A DNA stretch of 42,045 nt from Methanobrevibacter sp. (GCA_017652345.1 JAGCBE010000341.1:1-42045); one strand, 5' to 3'; shown: positions 1-9,210, counted from the first letter of the stretch. A program made the numbers and translations. The notes: generated by a model not told the origin, from the sequence alone.

Positions 1-141
1 AGGATTGTTGATTGAGAGTGTGTGACATTCCAGATGGAGATTACCTAATGTTATTGAACACTAGGGTGGGAGAACACAACGAGTATGTAGAGAATGAGGA
101 TGGGTTAATAATTGAGAAAATCCACGTTAGTTGAAATTATG
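1..141. repeat. Terminal direct repeat, left copy
   Basis: This segment is identical, base for base, to 41905-42045. Joining the two copies keeps one reading frame open across the junction, so the molecule is circular or circularly permuted. A length of exactly 141 is also a common maximum k-mer in metagenome assemblers, so the overlap is more likely an assembly closure signature than a biological terminal repeat. Confidence 0.95.
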
Positions 142-227
142 TTCCTTTCTATAAGCTAGTGTGAGGGACAGAGTTAGATGTTCCTACGGCAACAATTTAT
201 TATGATTTAGTCTTTATACCTATTTAA
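1..227 (+). CDS. Virion/tail-region coiled-coil protein, C-terminal part (gene crosses the circular join)
   Basis: This is the 3' part of the gene that starts at 41436. Codons begin at position 3 and the frame ends with TAA at 225-227. Joined through the 141-bp overlap, the protein is 231 residues. The part seen here follows a helical region and looks beta-rich (DGDYLMLLNTRVGEHNEYVE, then VPTATIYYDLVFIPI), as in small tail or baseplate proteins. TGA codons read as glycine occur near 13, 133 and 163. The next gene starts two bases after the stop. I do not recognise the family. A structural role is inferred from its place at the head of the tail-protein run. Confidence 0.75.
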
Positions 228-228
228 G

Positions 229-585
229 ATGTATGTATATGTCTCAGACAAGTGAAATATAATAATGAAGAGCAATATACAATTAAATGGGTTACGAAAT
301 CAATATAGGGAGTTCAATACTGGTTATAAAATGGAGGACAATTTAATCTTTGAGGACAATCAGATTAAGAAATATGAGAACTCTAAACAATACATAGAGG
401 ACAGTAATAGGTACCATCTAACACACGAATTAGAGGAAACAAAAAGAAAGAATTCTGAGCTTACATCCATAGCCAATGCTAAAGTGAAGAAGGAATTAGA
501 ATTAGAGGCAAGAGGATTAGAAGCAAATGAGTACCAAAGAAAACTTTATACTTTAAAAAATATGAGATGATTGCAACAATCGTAA
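229..585 (+). CDS. Hypothetical coiled-coil protein of the tail region
   Basis: The protein has 118 residues and starts at the ATG two bases after the preceding stop. An internal ATG at 265 is an alternative start, but the frame is open from 229 when the TGA at 253 is read as glycine. It is highly charged and helical (EETKRKNSELTSIANAKVKK, residues 65-85), so probably a coiled coil. Its last codons overlap the next gene by 19 bases. The TGA at 568-570 forms an ATGA with the next start at 567. In code 25 translation continues for five more residues to the TAA. No family was recognised. It could be a fibre chaperone or a small structural protein. Confidence 0.6.
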
Positions 586-914
586 TGACTGGTGAATGGC
601 AAGAATTACCAATAGACATTGGTATAGAAAGAGCCAAGTTAGAAGACAGGATTACAGCAGGAGACAAACTAGTAGATGGTTTCTGAGCATTGTATGACAG
701 TCTATGTATAACGGCAGACCAGGACAATGGAGGTTCTATTCTAGTTTCAGATTATTCTGAAGAGAACCAAGTTAATGATGGAAACGTAGCAGACTTTATA
801 ACACTAAATCCTAGTGGAGAGTTACATTTACCTTGGAATAGGCAAGTACAAGCTCTAAACAGACCATATGTTATGGGACAGGCTTGAGATGTTATTAAAG
901 TAGTTGCACGTTAA
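567..914 (+). CDS. Hypothetical small virion protein
   Basis: The protein has 115 residues, begins at 567 inside the end of the previous gene and ends in TAA. Two in-frame TGA codons (684 and 885) read as glycine. The sequence is beta-rich with many Asp/Asn/Gly turns (TADQDNGGSILVSDYSEENQ) and has no signal peptide or membrane segment. This resembles small capsid-decoration or tail-stabilising proteins, but I do not recognise a family. Its place between a coiled-coil gene and the fibre genes supports a structural role by inference only. Confidence 0.65.
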
Positions 915-948
915 TTAACGTTAATTTATTTATTAATCAAAAATTAAG

Positions 949-1338
949 ATGGCAGTACAACCAACAAACCTAGCAAGACTATGCACAGCTAAATGGCAAC
1001 CTATATATGTAGGAGTAGAAAAGGCTTGAGAACCTAAGCTACAATATTGTCAAGTTTTTGTTTCTCCTTATGACTGACAAGCAGCTTATTATTACGACAA
1101 CGCTTGGCACGAAGCATTAGCAGGTGCATACGTATATGAATGAAATGTATGGAGAGAGTTAGTAGTAGCTACAGATGGTATGGCAGTAGCTTACTCTAAT
1201 AAGAGAATAATAGTAGAACCAGAAACTCCTACACCAACTCCTACGCCAACACCTACTGAAACTGAAACTCCTACAGAGACAGAGACACCAACTGAAACAG
1301 AAACACCTACGGAAACGCCTACTGAACCTGTAGAATAA
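949..1338 (+). CDS. Small structural protein with Pro-Thr-Glu repeat tail
   Basis: The protein has 129 residues. Residues 1-85 form a compact domain rich in aromatic residues and glycine (TGA used at 1027, 1075 and 1141). Residues about 86-127 are a low-complexity tail of repeated PTP and TETETP units ending in EPVE. Such Thr/Pro/Glu tails make extended flexible linkers in cell-wall and virion surface proteins. The repeats come from short direct DNA repeats (about 1219-1330), which could change in length by slippage. The gene is followed 22 bases later by the first fibre gene. Specific function is unknown. A spike, linker or decoration protein is plausible. Confidence 0.65.
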
Positions 1339-1360
1339 TTTACAATATAACTAAATAAAG

Positions 1361-2131
1361 ATGGTAGTAAGAGCAGTAGAAGGTCAGAAGTTATGGACTG
1401 GATGAACAGCAATAACTGTAGACCAATTAAATAAAACAATAAGTCTGAACCTAAGGGACGAAAACAACCTAATAGAATATGACGTGGGGGATGATGAAAT
1501 CTATGTAGATTTACAGTTGGGGGATGAGATTAGACCAACCTCAGATTTCCCTGTATGAGTAACTGTATGAAGAGCAATAACAGACAATGGATGGTGAATG
1601 ACAGGAACTATACTAGTAGCAAAGACAACTAGTGGAGACAATATAAAGTTATTCTACTGTGATGACTGAAAGCTCTATATAGACAATGGAACGTGAACAT
1701 TTAAACAGATTTATTTAAAGTCTGAAGTAGATGCCTTATTAGCTCTCAAACAAGACTTACTTACAGCTGGAGACAATATAATAATAGATGAGAATAATGT
1801 AATAAGTGCAACATCTGCACCACATTGAATAGCCTCAATTAATTGGGACGCAGCTAATAATGTATGGGTTCTAAATGAGGGTGAATTGGTGGAAGACACT
1901 GTGTGTATATTTATTAATCCAACTCAAACACAAGTGAGTGTTGCTGATTATATAGAAGATGGACAGTGAGTAGGTATTTTAAGAATTAGTGACACCATAC
2001 CAACTCATTTTTATGTCCCAGCTTATGGAGTGTTAACTTGATTATTGAAAAGTGTTACAACAACGATTGATGATGAACCAGAAACCAGTTGGTATATATT
2101 TCCACGAGAAACCTGAGAAATGGCAAAATAA
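1361..2131 (+). CDS. Short tail fibre protein, paralogue of the next gene
   Basis: The protein has 256 residues. Its first ~125 residues match the N-terminus of the 2155-4539 protein: both have an ENNLI segment, then YVDLQL, a DFPVGVT-x-GR segment, a KTTSGD segment and DGKLY. This looks like a shared virion-attachment domain. It is followed at residues ~126-150 by a 'KQDLLTAGDNIII...NVISA' element common in phage fibres, and then by a unique beta-rich C-terminus. Nine or so glycines are TGA. The two genes probably arose by tandem duplication, with the distal receptor-binding part diverging. The fibre role is inferred from these repeats and from context. Confidence 0.8.
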
Positions 2132-2154
2132 TTTAACAACTTAACATATAACAG

Positions 2155-4539
2155 ATGGCAGTAAGAATAAAAGAATGAGAAATCCCATATACGTGATGAG
2201 TAGGAATAGAGATTACTGACAACCACGTAATCAATCTACTACTTAGAGAAGAAAATAATCTTATTCACGTAAATGAGGACAATGAAGTCTATGTAGATTT
2301 ACAACTAGAAGACTGAATACAGCCTAATGATGATTTCCCTGTAGGAGTTACTACTGGAAGAATTTTAGCAGAAGACTGATGGCAACAGAATGGATTAATT
2401 CTGAACCGAAAGACTACTAGTTGAGACTACACTAGAATAATCTATGCTAACGACTGAAAGCTATATTACGACCCAGGAACAGGTGTATGGAATGAGTTTT
2501 GAGGTGGTGGATGAAGTATAAATGTAGCAACTGCCACTAGTTTATGAGTTATTAAGTTAGGAAGTAATACAGTACAGAGCGTAGCAGCAGAGACACCAAG
2601 TGCTGTTAATTGAAAGACTTATGCAGTACAATTAAACTCTGACAATCAAGCAGTAGTTAATGTGCCTTGGGAAGAGTATGAGAGTTTACCAGAAGACCAG
2701 GGGGGACAAGATGAAAGTCTGGTAACTACTGGAGAGAAGTACATCCGAAATCATAAACAAGATGCTCTAACGGCAGGTAATAACATTACTATTTCTAATG
2801 GAGTAATCAGTGCAAACATAACTAACGTTTATACATATAAGGGAAGCGTTGCTAGTCAATCAGATTTACCTACTACTTGACAACAAGTATGAGATGTATG
2901 GTTAGCTTTAGACACAGGAATAAGTTATGCTTGGAATGGAAGTTCTTGGATTAGTATGGGAAGCACAGTAGACCTTTCTAACTATTTCAACAAAACACAG
3001 GATGACAGTGACGACATAACTGAAGGACAAAGTCACCTATTTGCGTCTCCTGCTGAGAAGAGTTATTGGAATGGAAAACAGGATGCATTAACGGCAGGTA
3101 CAGGAATAACAATAACTAATAATGTAATAAGCTGAACGCTATATACGGCGTGAGCTTGAATTAATATAGATGTAAACAATGTAATTCAGAATACTAAACC
3201 TTTTGACCCTTCTAATAGTGGTTCATTATGACAGGTATTAAGAAAGACAAATACTGGTTATGAATGGAGTAACGAAATAGCAGCAGTAACTAGTGTTAAT
3301 GGAATGACTGGTGCAGTTACAGTAAGTGAGTTTAGTCCACAGAACGCAGGTAGTGTTGGACAGGTATTAAAGAAGAGTTCAATTGGTTACCAATGGGCTA
3401 ATGAAAGTTGATGAGGATGAGGAAGTTCATATATAGCAGGTTATGGAATAGACATAACTAATGATGAGATTAGCAACACATTAGCATTTGACCCATCAAA
3501 TAGTGGAAGTGTAGGACAAGTAATTAAGAAGACAAACAATGGTTATAGCTGGCAGGATGATGCAGGATTTGAGCCAGAAAGCACAGGTACTACAGGACAA
3601 GTACTTACTAAGACGGCAACAGGTTATGACTGGGCTGCTGCAGCAGAGAGTGGAAATGTTAAATTATTTACTCTTTCTAGTACATCAGATTTAACTACTG
3701 CACAAGCAGCTTGGGATTGGTATAGAGCTTGAAAGCTACCAATCTTAAGGCTGAACACTAGTCACAGTTATGTAGACACTGGATGAGCCACTCATACAGT
3801 TACAGGTAATTTTGATTATTACTTAGAGCCAACAAGTGCTACTAGTGCTACTAAAGCAATATTCACAACAATACATACAACATACGACAATTATACTAAT
3901 ATTCCATCAACTGGAATAACTCAGCAGGTTGACTATGTAATAGAATTAACGCTTTCTTGAAATAATGTAACAGGAATTACTGACACTACACATACTAACT
4001 GAAATACACAATTCCTTAGTCCTGGAGTTGGTTATACTGGTTATTTTACACCTACTAACGACTGACATCCAGCATCTAAGAAATACGTAGACACAGCAGT
4101 GAGTTGAATAACATTTCCAGTAACATCAGTTAATGGAAGTACTTGAGCAGTTACAGTTAATGAAGTGCCATCTAGTGGAACTACAGGTTATGTATTAACT
4201 AAAAATTCTAGTGGTTATGGATGGGCTGCTTGAGCTACAGGAAATGTTACAGGACCAGCTTCATCTACAGATGCTCATTTAGCAGTATTTGATGGTTCTA
4301 CGTGAAAGATTATTAAGGATGGATGAACAGTACCTACAGGAGTACCTAGTGGAGGAACTAATGGACAGGTATTAACAGTAGTAAGTGGAAATCCTGCTTG
4401 GGCTAATCCTAGTGGAGGAAGTGGATTACAAGTAGACAGTGCCTCTCCTATTCAATTAACGAAAATACGAGCAGGAACACAAGCTCAATATGACGCATTA
4501 GGTAGTTATACGAGTACAGAGGTATATTTAGTAATATAA
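2155..4539 (+). CDS. Large tail fibre / receptor-binding protein
   Basis: The protein has 794 residues and many TGA glycines. The N-terminal ~130 residues are shared with the upstream gene (anchor domain). Two KQDALTAG-type elements follow, near residues 200 and 310. Then come six imperfect ~20-residue repeats of the form S-G-S-V-G-Q-V-L-x-K-x-x-x-G-Y-x-W (residues ~350-500 and ~680-760), typical of repeat stalks in phage fibres. The region between holds beta-rich, Thr/Ser-rich segments likely to be the head. It has no signal peptide or membrane segment. It is the longest gene of the adhesin cluster and the best candidate for recognising the host surface. Confidence 0.85.
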
Positions 4540-4554
4540 AAAAGAGAAAAGAAA

Positions 4555-4566
4555 TCAGATTTATTT
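4555..4566 (+). promoter_or_regulatory. Leader motif TCAGATTTATTT (one of about eleven copies)
   Basis: A TCAGAYTTWTWTTT-like element lies 25-40 bases before the ATG of many genes on both strands: + starts at 4582, 5282, 5983, 7137, 29591, 32463 and 41436; - starts at 9661, 10192, 10537 and 10813. It often follows the previous stop codon directly. The distance suits a promoter element, an mRNA processing site or a translation enhancer. Its function is unknown. Confidence 0.55.
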
Positions 4567-4581
4567 CTAAGTTAAGAATAG

Positions 4582-5241
4582 ATGTGAAATAAAATAAGCA
4601 AAATATATGTATGAACTAATCTAGTACGACCAACTTGAAGACTACCAAGTGCATACCAAGAGGTTGAGTATATAGAGAGTACGGCTACATCTTCAAACAA
4701 CTGACAGTTATTATATACGTGAGTAAATATAAGTAGCAACTACCTACAACTTCAGTTCAAAATGAACCCTACCTCCTTGAGGTATGAGGGGAACTACTTT
4801 TATAACTCAAATTGAGTATGGAACTCATTTGAGAGAACAGAACTTGATGGTTGAGGTTATTTTAATACAGGAAATACAGTTAAACTATTTAAGCCAATCC
4901 CAATGTCAACAGGTGTGGACTATGAGTTTGATGTAAAATATAACAATGGTGTAATGACGGTGAATGGAAGTTCGCAGAGCTACTCTGGGTCAATAGCTTG
5001 AAACACAGGATTTATATTCTTCGCTTGAAGGGGAAATTCAGATTGAAGTAATCTACAAAGTTGTAGTGCTGAAAAGTTATACTACCTAAAAATATATACA
5101 GGAAGTAGCTTTACACTAGTAAGGGATTATGTCCCTTGTTATAGAAAATCAGACAGCGTAGCTTGAATGTATGACCTAGTAAATGATGTGTTTTACCCTA
5201 GTGCGAGTAGTGTACCATTTGTAGCTTGACCAGAAGTTTAA
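4582..5241 (+). CDS. Adhesin/minor tail protein with jelly-roll (concanavalin-like) domain
   Basis: The protein has 219 residues. After a short start (KIYVGTNLV) it has LPSAYQEVEYIES near residues 21-33 and ends with a DYVPCYRKSDS..GMYDLVNDVFYP segment near residues 180-207. These are hallmarks of a family of phage and gut-bacterial tail proteins with a concanavalin/jelly-roll fold, in which 'LPSGYQxLEYIEST' opens and 'DFVPCYRKSDNVIGMYDLV' closes the sandwich. About 14 TGA codons read as glycine. The neighbouring gene carries a second lectin-like domain, so the pair probably forms surface-binding appendages. A TCAGATTTATTT leader lies 27 bases upstream of the ATG. Confidence 0.85.
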
Positions 5242-5281
5242 TCAGATTTCTTATTTCCTTTATATTTAATCAAACAAAACA

Positions 5282-5953
5282 ATGTGAGTATATATATGAA
5301 CATCAGAACTAAAAAATACTTATATAGGAGAGGAGGCAGAACGACCATATACTCCAACTACTAACACTTTAGCATATTACCCATTCAAATGAAGTTGGGT
5401 ATGAGAGGTATGAGGAACAGCAGTAGTTTGAAGTTGAAGCTCTATTTCTAGTAATTATGCAACAGTAAATAACTCTACAATAACTTGTCCACTAACTGAG
5501 AGTTTTAACCCCAGTGGAACAGCATTTACATTCTCTATATGGTTGAACACATATAGACTACCAAGTTATAATCCTAGAGTTCTCAACGACAACCAATGAC
5601 AATTCCTTATTATAATTTGAAATCCAGATTACAAAGTAATATTGCAACGAAATTCTGAAAGTTCTTCTAGTGCTACTTATGTAGGTTACATTACTGGTAA
5701 TGCTTGGTATAATGTTGTGATTACATACTCTGGAAACTGAAATACTGTATACCTATACTTAAACTGAACTAAATACACATATACTAATTGATTAGACATT
5801 AGGAGGTCTGGAAGTAATATGGTGCTAGGTTATAATAACTCTAACGATGGTGCATATTTCTACTTGTGAGAATTTATATTAGAGAAATGAATGCGAAGTG
5901 ACGCTCAAGTAACTAATTATTATAACTCTAGTAAATCAAGATTTGGATTATAA
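5282..5953 (+). CDS. LamG/concanavalin-type lectin domain adhesin
   Basis: The protein has 223 residues. Its N-terminus (GVYIGTSELKNTYIG) resembles that of the previous gene. It continues with LAYYPFKG (residues ~31-38), FTFSIWLN (~83-90), a NAWYNVVITYSGN strand near 145 and a YLYLNGTKY hairpin near 163, which is the usual pattern of Laminin_G_3 domains. Glycines are often TGA, including two in a row of turns around residues 36-50. It probably binds glycans on the host surface as part of the tail tip. The assignment of the fold is good. The ligand is unknown. Confidence 0.8.
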
Positions 5954-5982
5954 TCAGATTTATTTAATTACTTAACATCAAA

Positions 5983-6198
5983 ATGAAGTTCTGGACAAGT
6001 ACAAGTATAACTAAACTAGTATTCTTAATCCTAACACTAGTACTCTCCTTTCAAACAATATATTTAACTCTGAATGGAATAGAGACTAGCTTGTTTAATA
6101 ATGCTATGTTAATGGTTATAAGTTTTTATTTCGGTCAAAAGGTGTGAAAAGCACAAGCAGACCCATTAGTAGAAATTAAAGAATGAACGAACGATTAG
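5983..6198 (+). CDS. Holin-like small membrane protein
   Basis: The protein has 71 residues and two predicted transmembrane helices (about residues 10-30 and 38-52), the second containing the segment MVISFYFGQKVGK. A FYFG-x-K ending of the second helix is seen in many small phage membrane proteins annotated as holins. The C-terminal tail is short and hydrophilic. It overlaps the next gene by 16 bases, and the pair forms a likely lysis cassette after the adhesin genes. Holin function is inferred from size, topology and place. Confidence 0.6.
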
Positions 6199-6413
6199 AA
6201 TATATATTTAACCCTCAGACATTAATCAGTATTGTTGTTACTGTTGTCTGAATGGCAGTAGCTTGGACATCTCTAAAAGCTAAGGTTGACCAACTAGAGA
6301 GAGACGTAAGAGAAATACAATGATTTCATCTGGATGTAGAAATTGCTGAGATTAAGAAGGACATACAGTATATGAGAGAGATGCTAGAGAGGTTATTACA
6401 GCAAATGAAGTAA
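6183..6413 (+). CDS. Membrane-anchored coiled-coil protein, holin/XhlA-like
   Basis: The protein has 76 residues: one N-terminal transmembrane helix (about residues 13-30, SIVVTVVGMAVAW, with the glycine from TGA) and a long charged amphipathic helix after it (KAKVDQLERDVREIQ..., ERLLQQMK). This layout matches haemolysin XhlA-like and similar phage lysis accessory proteins. It overlaps the previous holin-like gene. Together they are the best candidates for controlled membrane permeabilisation at the end of infection. Confidence 0.6.
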
Positions 6414-6445
6414 TTGAAATAGTTTATTTCTTAAGGAATAAACCA

Positions 6446-6658
6446 ATGCGAAAATACAGAATTTTCACAAGCGATTTAGGCTTTTGAATATACAAGAAGT
6501 TTGTAAGTGAAGACTGAAAAATAACTCAGATGTGGTTTTTAGACTGAAAAGGAAATTGGACACTGAATAAGGATTACGCTAGGACATTTTACCATAGAGC
6601 TGATGCTGAGGGTGTTTATACTACAATAAAAAGGAAAGATGCGAAGAAATCTGATTAA
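6446..6658 (+). CDS. Hypothetical small protein
   Basis: The protein has 70 residues, is basic at both ends and rich in aromatic residues (FGIYKKFVSEDGKITQMWFL). It has no membrane segment or recognisable motif. The C-terminus (KRKDAKKSD) overlaps the start of a 26-residue membrane peptide in another frame. It sits within the lysis-associated cluster. Function unknown. Confidence 0.6.
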
Positions 6659-6719
6659 GGTTCTAATATTAATATTGGCAATTTTAGTCAGCTTTTTATT
6701 TAAACTGAATGTATGGTAG
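6639..6719 (+). CDS. 26-residue single-span membrane peptide
   Basis: This tiny frame (ATG 6639, TAG 6717) encodes MRRNLIKVLILILAILVSFL followed by FKLNVW: positively charged start, one hydrophobic helix, short end. It overlaps the genes on both sides by 20 and 7 bases, an arrangement typical of coupled small phage lysis genes. A similar 26-residue membrane peptide is encoded at 11013-11093 on the other strand. It could be a lysis or superinfection-exclusion peptide. This is inferred from size and topology only. Confidence 0.4.
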   Translation: MRRNLIKVLILILAILVSFLFKLNVW

Positions 6720-6892
6720 ACCGATTATATTACAGACTGAAGGATTTAGAACAATTATGGAGAAACATTAAATTTAGACGAAAACTTTTAACTTATAGAG
6801 ACAAATATAGGGATGAGCAAAGAAAAGAAGGAAATACTGATGAGCAAGCATCATCTGCTACCTCAAAGCCAAGGCTGAGCAAACATCCCTAG
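6713..6892 (+). CDS. Hypothetical basic helical protein
   Basis: The protein has 59 residues, starting at an ATG that overlaps the end of the 26-residue membrane peptide and ending in TAG. It is strongly charged and helical (YRLKDLEQLWRNIKFRRKLL), with a hydrophilic tail. The next gene begins inside it (6813) in another frame. The long overlap (80 bases) makes one of the two starts uncertain. No family was recognised. Confidence 0.45.
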   Translation: MVDRLYYRLKDLEQLWRNIKFRRKLLTYRDKYRDEQRKEGNTDEQASSATSKPRLSKHP

Positions 6893-7097
6893 GAATATAG
6901 AAGTAATACGTGAAGTCCAACATAGAGCAATACATACGCTATTTGAAAATAAACTTATTGCAGAGCAACTATTAACTACTGTTAATATTTCTTCTAAAGC
7001 CTTAAGACAAGACGTGAAGCAATGGTTAATAGACACTCTGACTAGTAAGGACATATATGACCCATACGAATGGTACGATGAAAGAGTAATAAAATAA
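6813..7097 (+). CDS. Small HNH-like nuclease family protein
   Basis: The protein has up to 94 residues, or 85 if the second ATG at 6840 is used. That second start gives MSKHHLLPQSQGGANIPRNI, which is followed by EVQHRAIHTLF. The order HH-x2-P-x-S-x-GG-x4-N-I ... H-x3-H-x-LF matches a small HNH-type family common in phages and CPR genomes. The metal and general-base histidines would be the HH pair and the later H. One glycine of the GG pair is TGA. HNH proteins near structural genes often act in DNA packaging or as homing nucleases, but this one lies in the lysis cluster, so its role is open. Confidence 0.6.
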
Positions 7098-7136
7098 TAA
7101 AATAAATCAGACTTTTATTTCCTTTTCTATAAGCCA

Positions 7137-8072
7137 ATGAAGTTAGACAAACAACTCATAGACAAGATTAACTCCTACTGAGAGGAGACAACAGACAAAC
7201 AAATCTGACTAGAACTAGGTATAGACAGACATACTGTAGGGAAATATAGAAGCAGAATAGCAGACACACTAACTAGAGGAGACAAAAAGAAATTAGACTT
7301 ATTAAAGACTTATTCAGACAAGGATGTCCAGGAGATGCTAAACTATATAGCTCAGAACACCAAGAAGGAAATAGACAAGGTATTGGGAGAACCAGGACAT
7401 TTACGCTTCTGACTTATTGGAGACACTCACATCTGAGCCAAAGAGGCCAGGATGGATGCTCTTAATAAATTCTATGAGGATGCCAAGAGTGAAGGAGTAG
7501 AATGTGTATTACACGCTTGAGATTTAGTAGATGGATGTGGAGTATACTGAGGACAGCAATTTGAACAGAGTGAAGTCTGAATGGAAGACCAAGTCAATAA
7601 GGTAGTTAAGGAATACCCTAACATCTGAGTTCCTACATACTTTATTTGATGAAATCACGACCAATCATATTTAAAATCTAGTGGTGCTGATGTCTCTAGA
7701 ACAATAGAGGGGTTAAGGGATGATTTAGTCAATCTAGGTTACTATGATGCCACTATTAATATTAATGGAATAAAAATCCAGTTACAGCATTGAGGATGAG
7801 GTAGTGCCTATTCTAAGGACTATAAGTTACAGAGGTACATAGATGCCATACCTGCAGGACAGGAACCAGACATATTCTGATTGGGACATTACCATCAAGC
7901 CATCCACTCACTCCATAGATGAATTCACGGTTTTATGCCAGGTGCATTTCTGGGACCTAATATGCTAGCGAAGAGGTTCAAGTTTCCTTCTACTATTGGT
8001 GGATGGATTATAGACATAACTAAGGATGAGAATGGTAGAAAAAAATTAACAGCAACATTTTTAAATGAATAA
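7137..8072 (+). CDS. HTH-calcineurin-like metallophosphatase fusion
   Basis: The protein has 311 residues. Residues ~5-45 resemble a helix-turn-helix (TDKQIGLELGIDRHTVGKYR). Residues ~92-300 are a calcineurin-like metallophosphoesterase with all metal motifs: GDTH (95-98), HAGDLVDG (126-133), GGNHD (171-175), HGG (218-220) and GHYH (250-253). Fourteen of 38 glycines are TGA, including those in HAGD and both glycines of GGNHD, so the catalytic site exists only if TGA is glycine. The family includes Mre11/SbcD nucleases and protein or nucleotide phosphatases. The HTH suggests work on DNA. It lies in a late region, next to a glycyl-radical domain gene. Substrate unknown. Confidence 0.9.
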
Positions 8073-8083
8073 TATAATAACAA

Positions 8084-8287
8084 ATGACAACAGACAACAG
8101 TAAAAGAACACCTTGTGAGGTTTATACAAGAGTTATGGGTTATTTAAGACCTGTAAGTGCATATAACACAGGAAAAAAATCAGAATTTTATTCTCGTAAA
8201 TATTTTGACGAGGAGAAAATAGACAATTCAGCATTTATTTCTAAATATAGTAAACAATGGACTACGAACACTACAACGGCTGCCTAA
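8084..8287 (+). CDS. Stand-alone glycyl-radical domain of anaerobic ribonucleotide reductase (NrdD C-terminus-like)
   Basis: The protein has 67 residues. CEVYTRVMGYLRPVSAYNTG followed by KKSEFYSRKYF matches the C-terminal tail of class III ribonucleotide reductases, where RVxGY carries the glycine that becomes the radical. The radical glycine here is G19, encoded by GGT rather than TGA. No catalytic NrdD barrel or NrdG activase was found elsewhere in the genome. Free-standing copies of glycyl-radical tails are known for pyruvate formate-lyase (YfiD/GrcA), where they replace oxygen-damaged tails. A similar repair or booster role for host NrdD is an inference. The gene overlaps the next by 31 bases. 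Confidence 0.8.
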   Translation: MTTDNSKRTPCEVYTRVMGYLRPVSAYNTGKKSEFYSRKYFDEEKIDNSAFISKYSKQWTTNTTTAA

Positions 8288-9177
8288 CATTACCAGAGGA
8301 ATTAGCCGATGCCAGAGACTTTAAAGCAGAGGAAACGATTGAACTAGATTGGTCAATCAAACTTCCTAAATCTTTTTCTTTAGGTGAACGAATTTACCAG
8401 ACCAATTACCAGAATGGATGGGGTTCTTGTACATCTAATGCCACTAGTCACGGAGTACAGGTGCTAGAGGTTAAAGCTAAGTGAGTTAAACCAATAACTA
8501 GTAATCTGATTACTCCTTCACGGAAAGACCTCCGAACAAAGATGGGACACAATCTTAAGGACATAAATGACAGTTGAGATTATGTAGAAAAGGCAGTTAG
8601 TACGGCATACAAAATGAAAATAAACAACGAGGAAGGATGAGAGAGTGAAATAGATGGTTATTGTGTAGACAACCGAGCTACAACGAATAAATGAATAGAA
8701 AGAGTTAAGCGTTACATATATAATGGAAATCCTGTTGTGTGGTGTATGAGAGGTAATGCTAATACACGGAATGAGTTAAGTGCGTGACAATTAAAAACAT
8801 ACGTAGAGGTGGCTGACAGAACTGGAGGACACGCTATTACTTGTGTAGGATGGGATGAAGGATGACTATGGTTTGTAAACTCACGGAGGACAAATGATGG
8901 AAAAGGATTAAAAAGCAGATTTTATGTAACTTATTCTTTCCTACTAGACAGTGGTTCTATGTTTAACCGAAGGTATTGGTTACCATTCAAAAAGGAACAA
9001 GCTAAAGACGACCCAGAATACCTAAAAAGGAAAAATAGGTACCTACTAGTTTTGAGTGAATTAAAAAAGACATACCCTAATGAAACACCCACTATGCAAA
9101 AAGCCATTGAGGATTTCAGTAAAGTATGTCGTAGAGAGTACCCAGAATTGAATGAGGAGTTACCCTTGAATAGTTAG
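8257..9177 (+). CDS. Papain-like (C1-type) cysteine protease
   Basis: The protein has 306 residues. YQNGWGSCTSNATSHG places the catalytic cysteine at C58 in the usual 'GxCxS' oxyanion/nucleophile loop. GGHAITCVGWDE gives the histidine at H192, and LWFVNS gives the asparagine at N208. The C-terminal ~80 residues are charged and helical. There is no signal peptide. This is the last gene before the terminator. Papain-like proteases in phages may mature virion proteins, cleave peptide cross-links or attack host proteins. The location at the end of the late run after the lysis genes favours lysis or late processing. It could alternatively be a secreted factor. Confidence 0.85.
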
Positions 9178-9210
9178 TGCTAATTCTTAAATATAAAGCA
9201 CTTCGTATAA

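Noticed and set aside
8084..8287. Truncated remnant of a full nrdD gene
   Set aside because: The frame has its own ATG and TAA, sits in a tight gene run and shows no NrdD barrel sequence upstream, so it is more likely a functional stand-alone domain.
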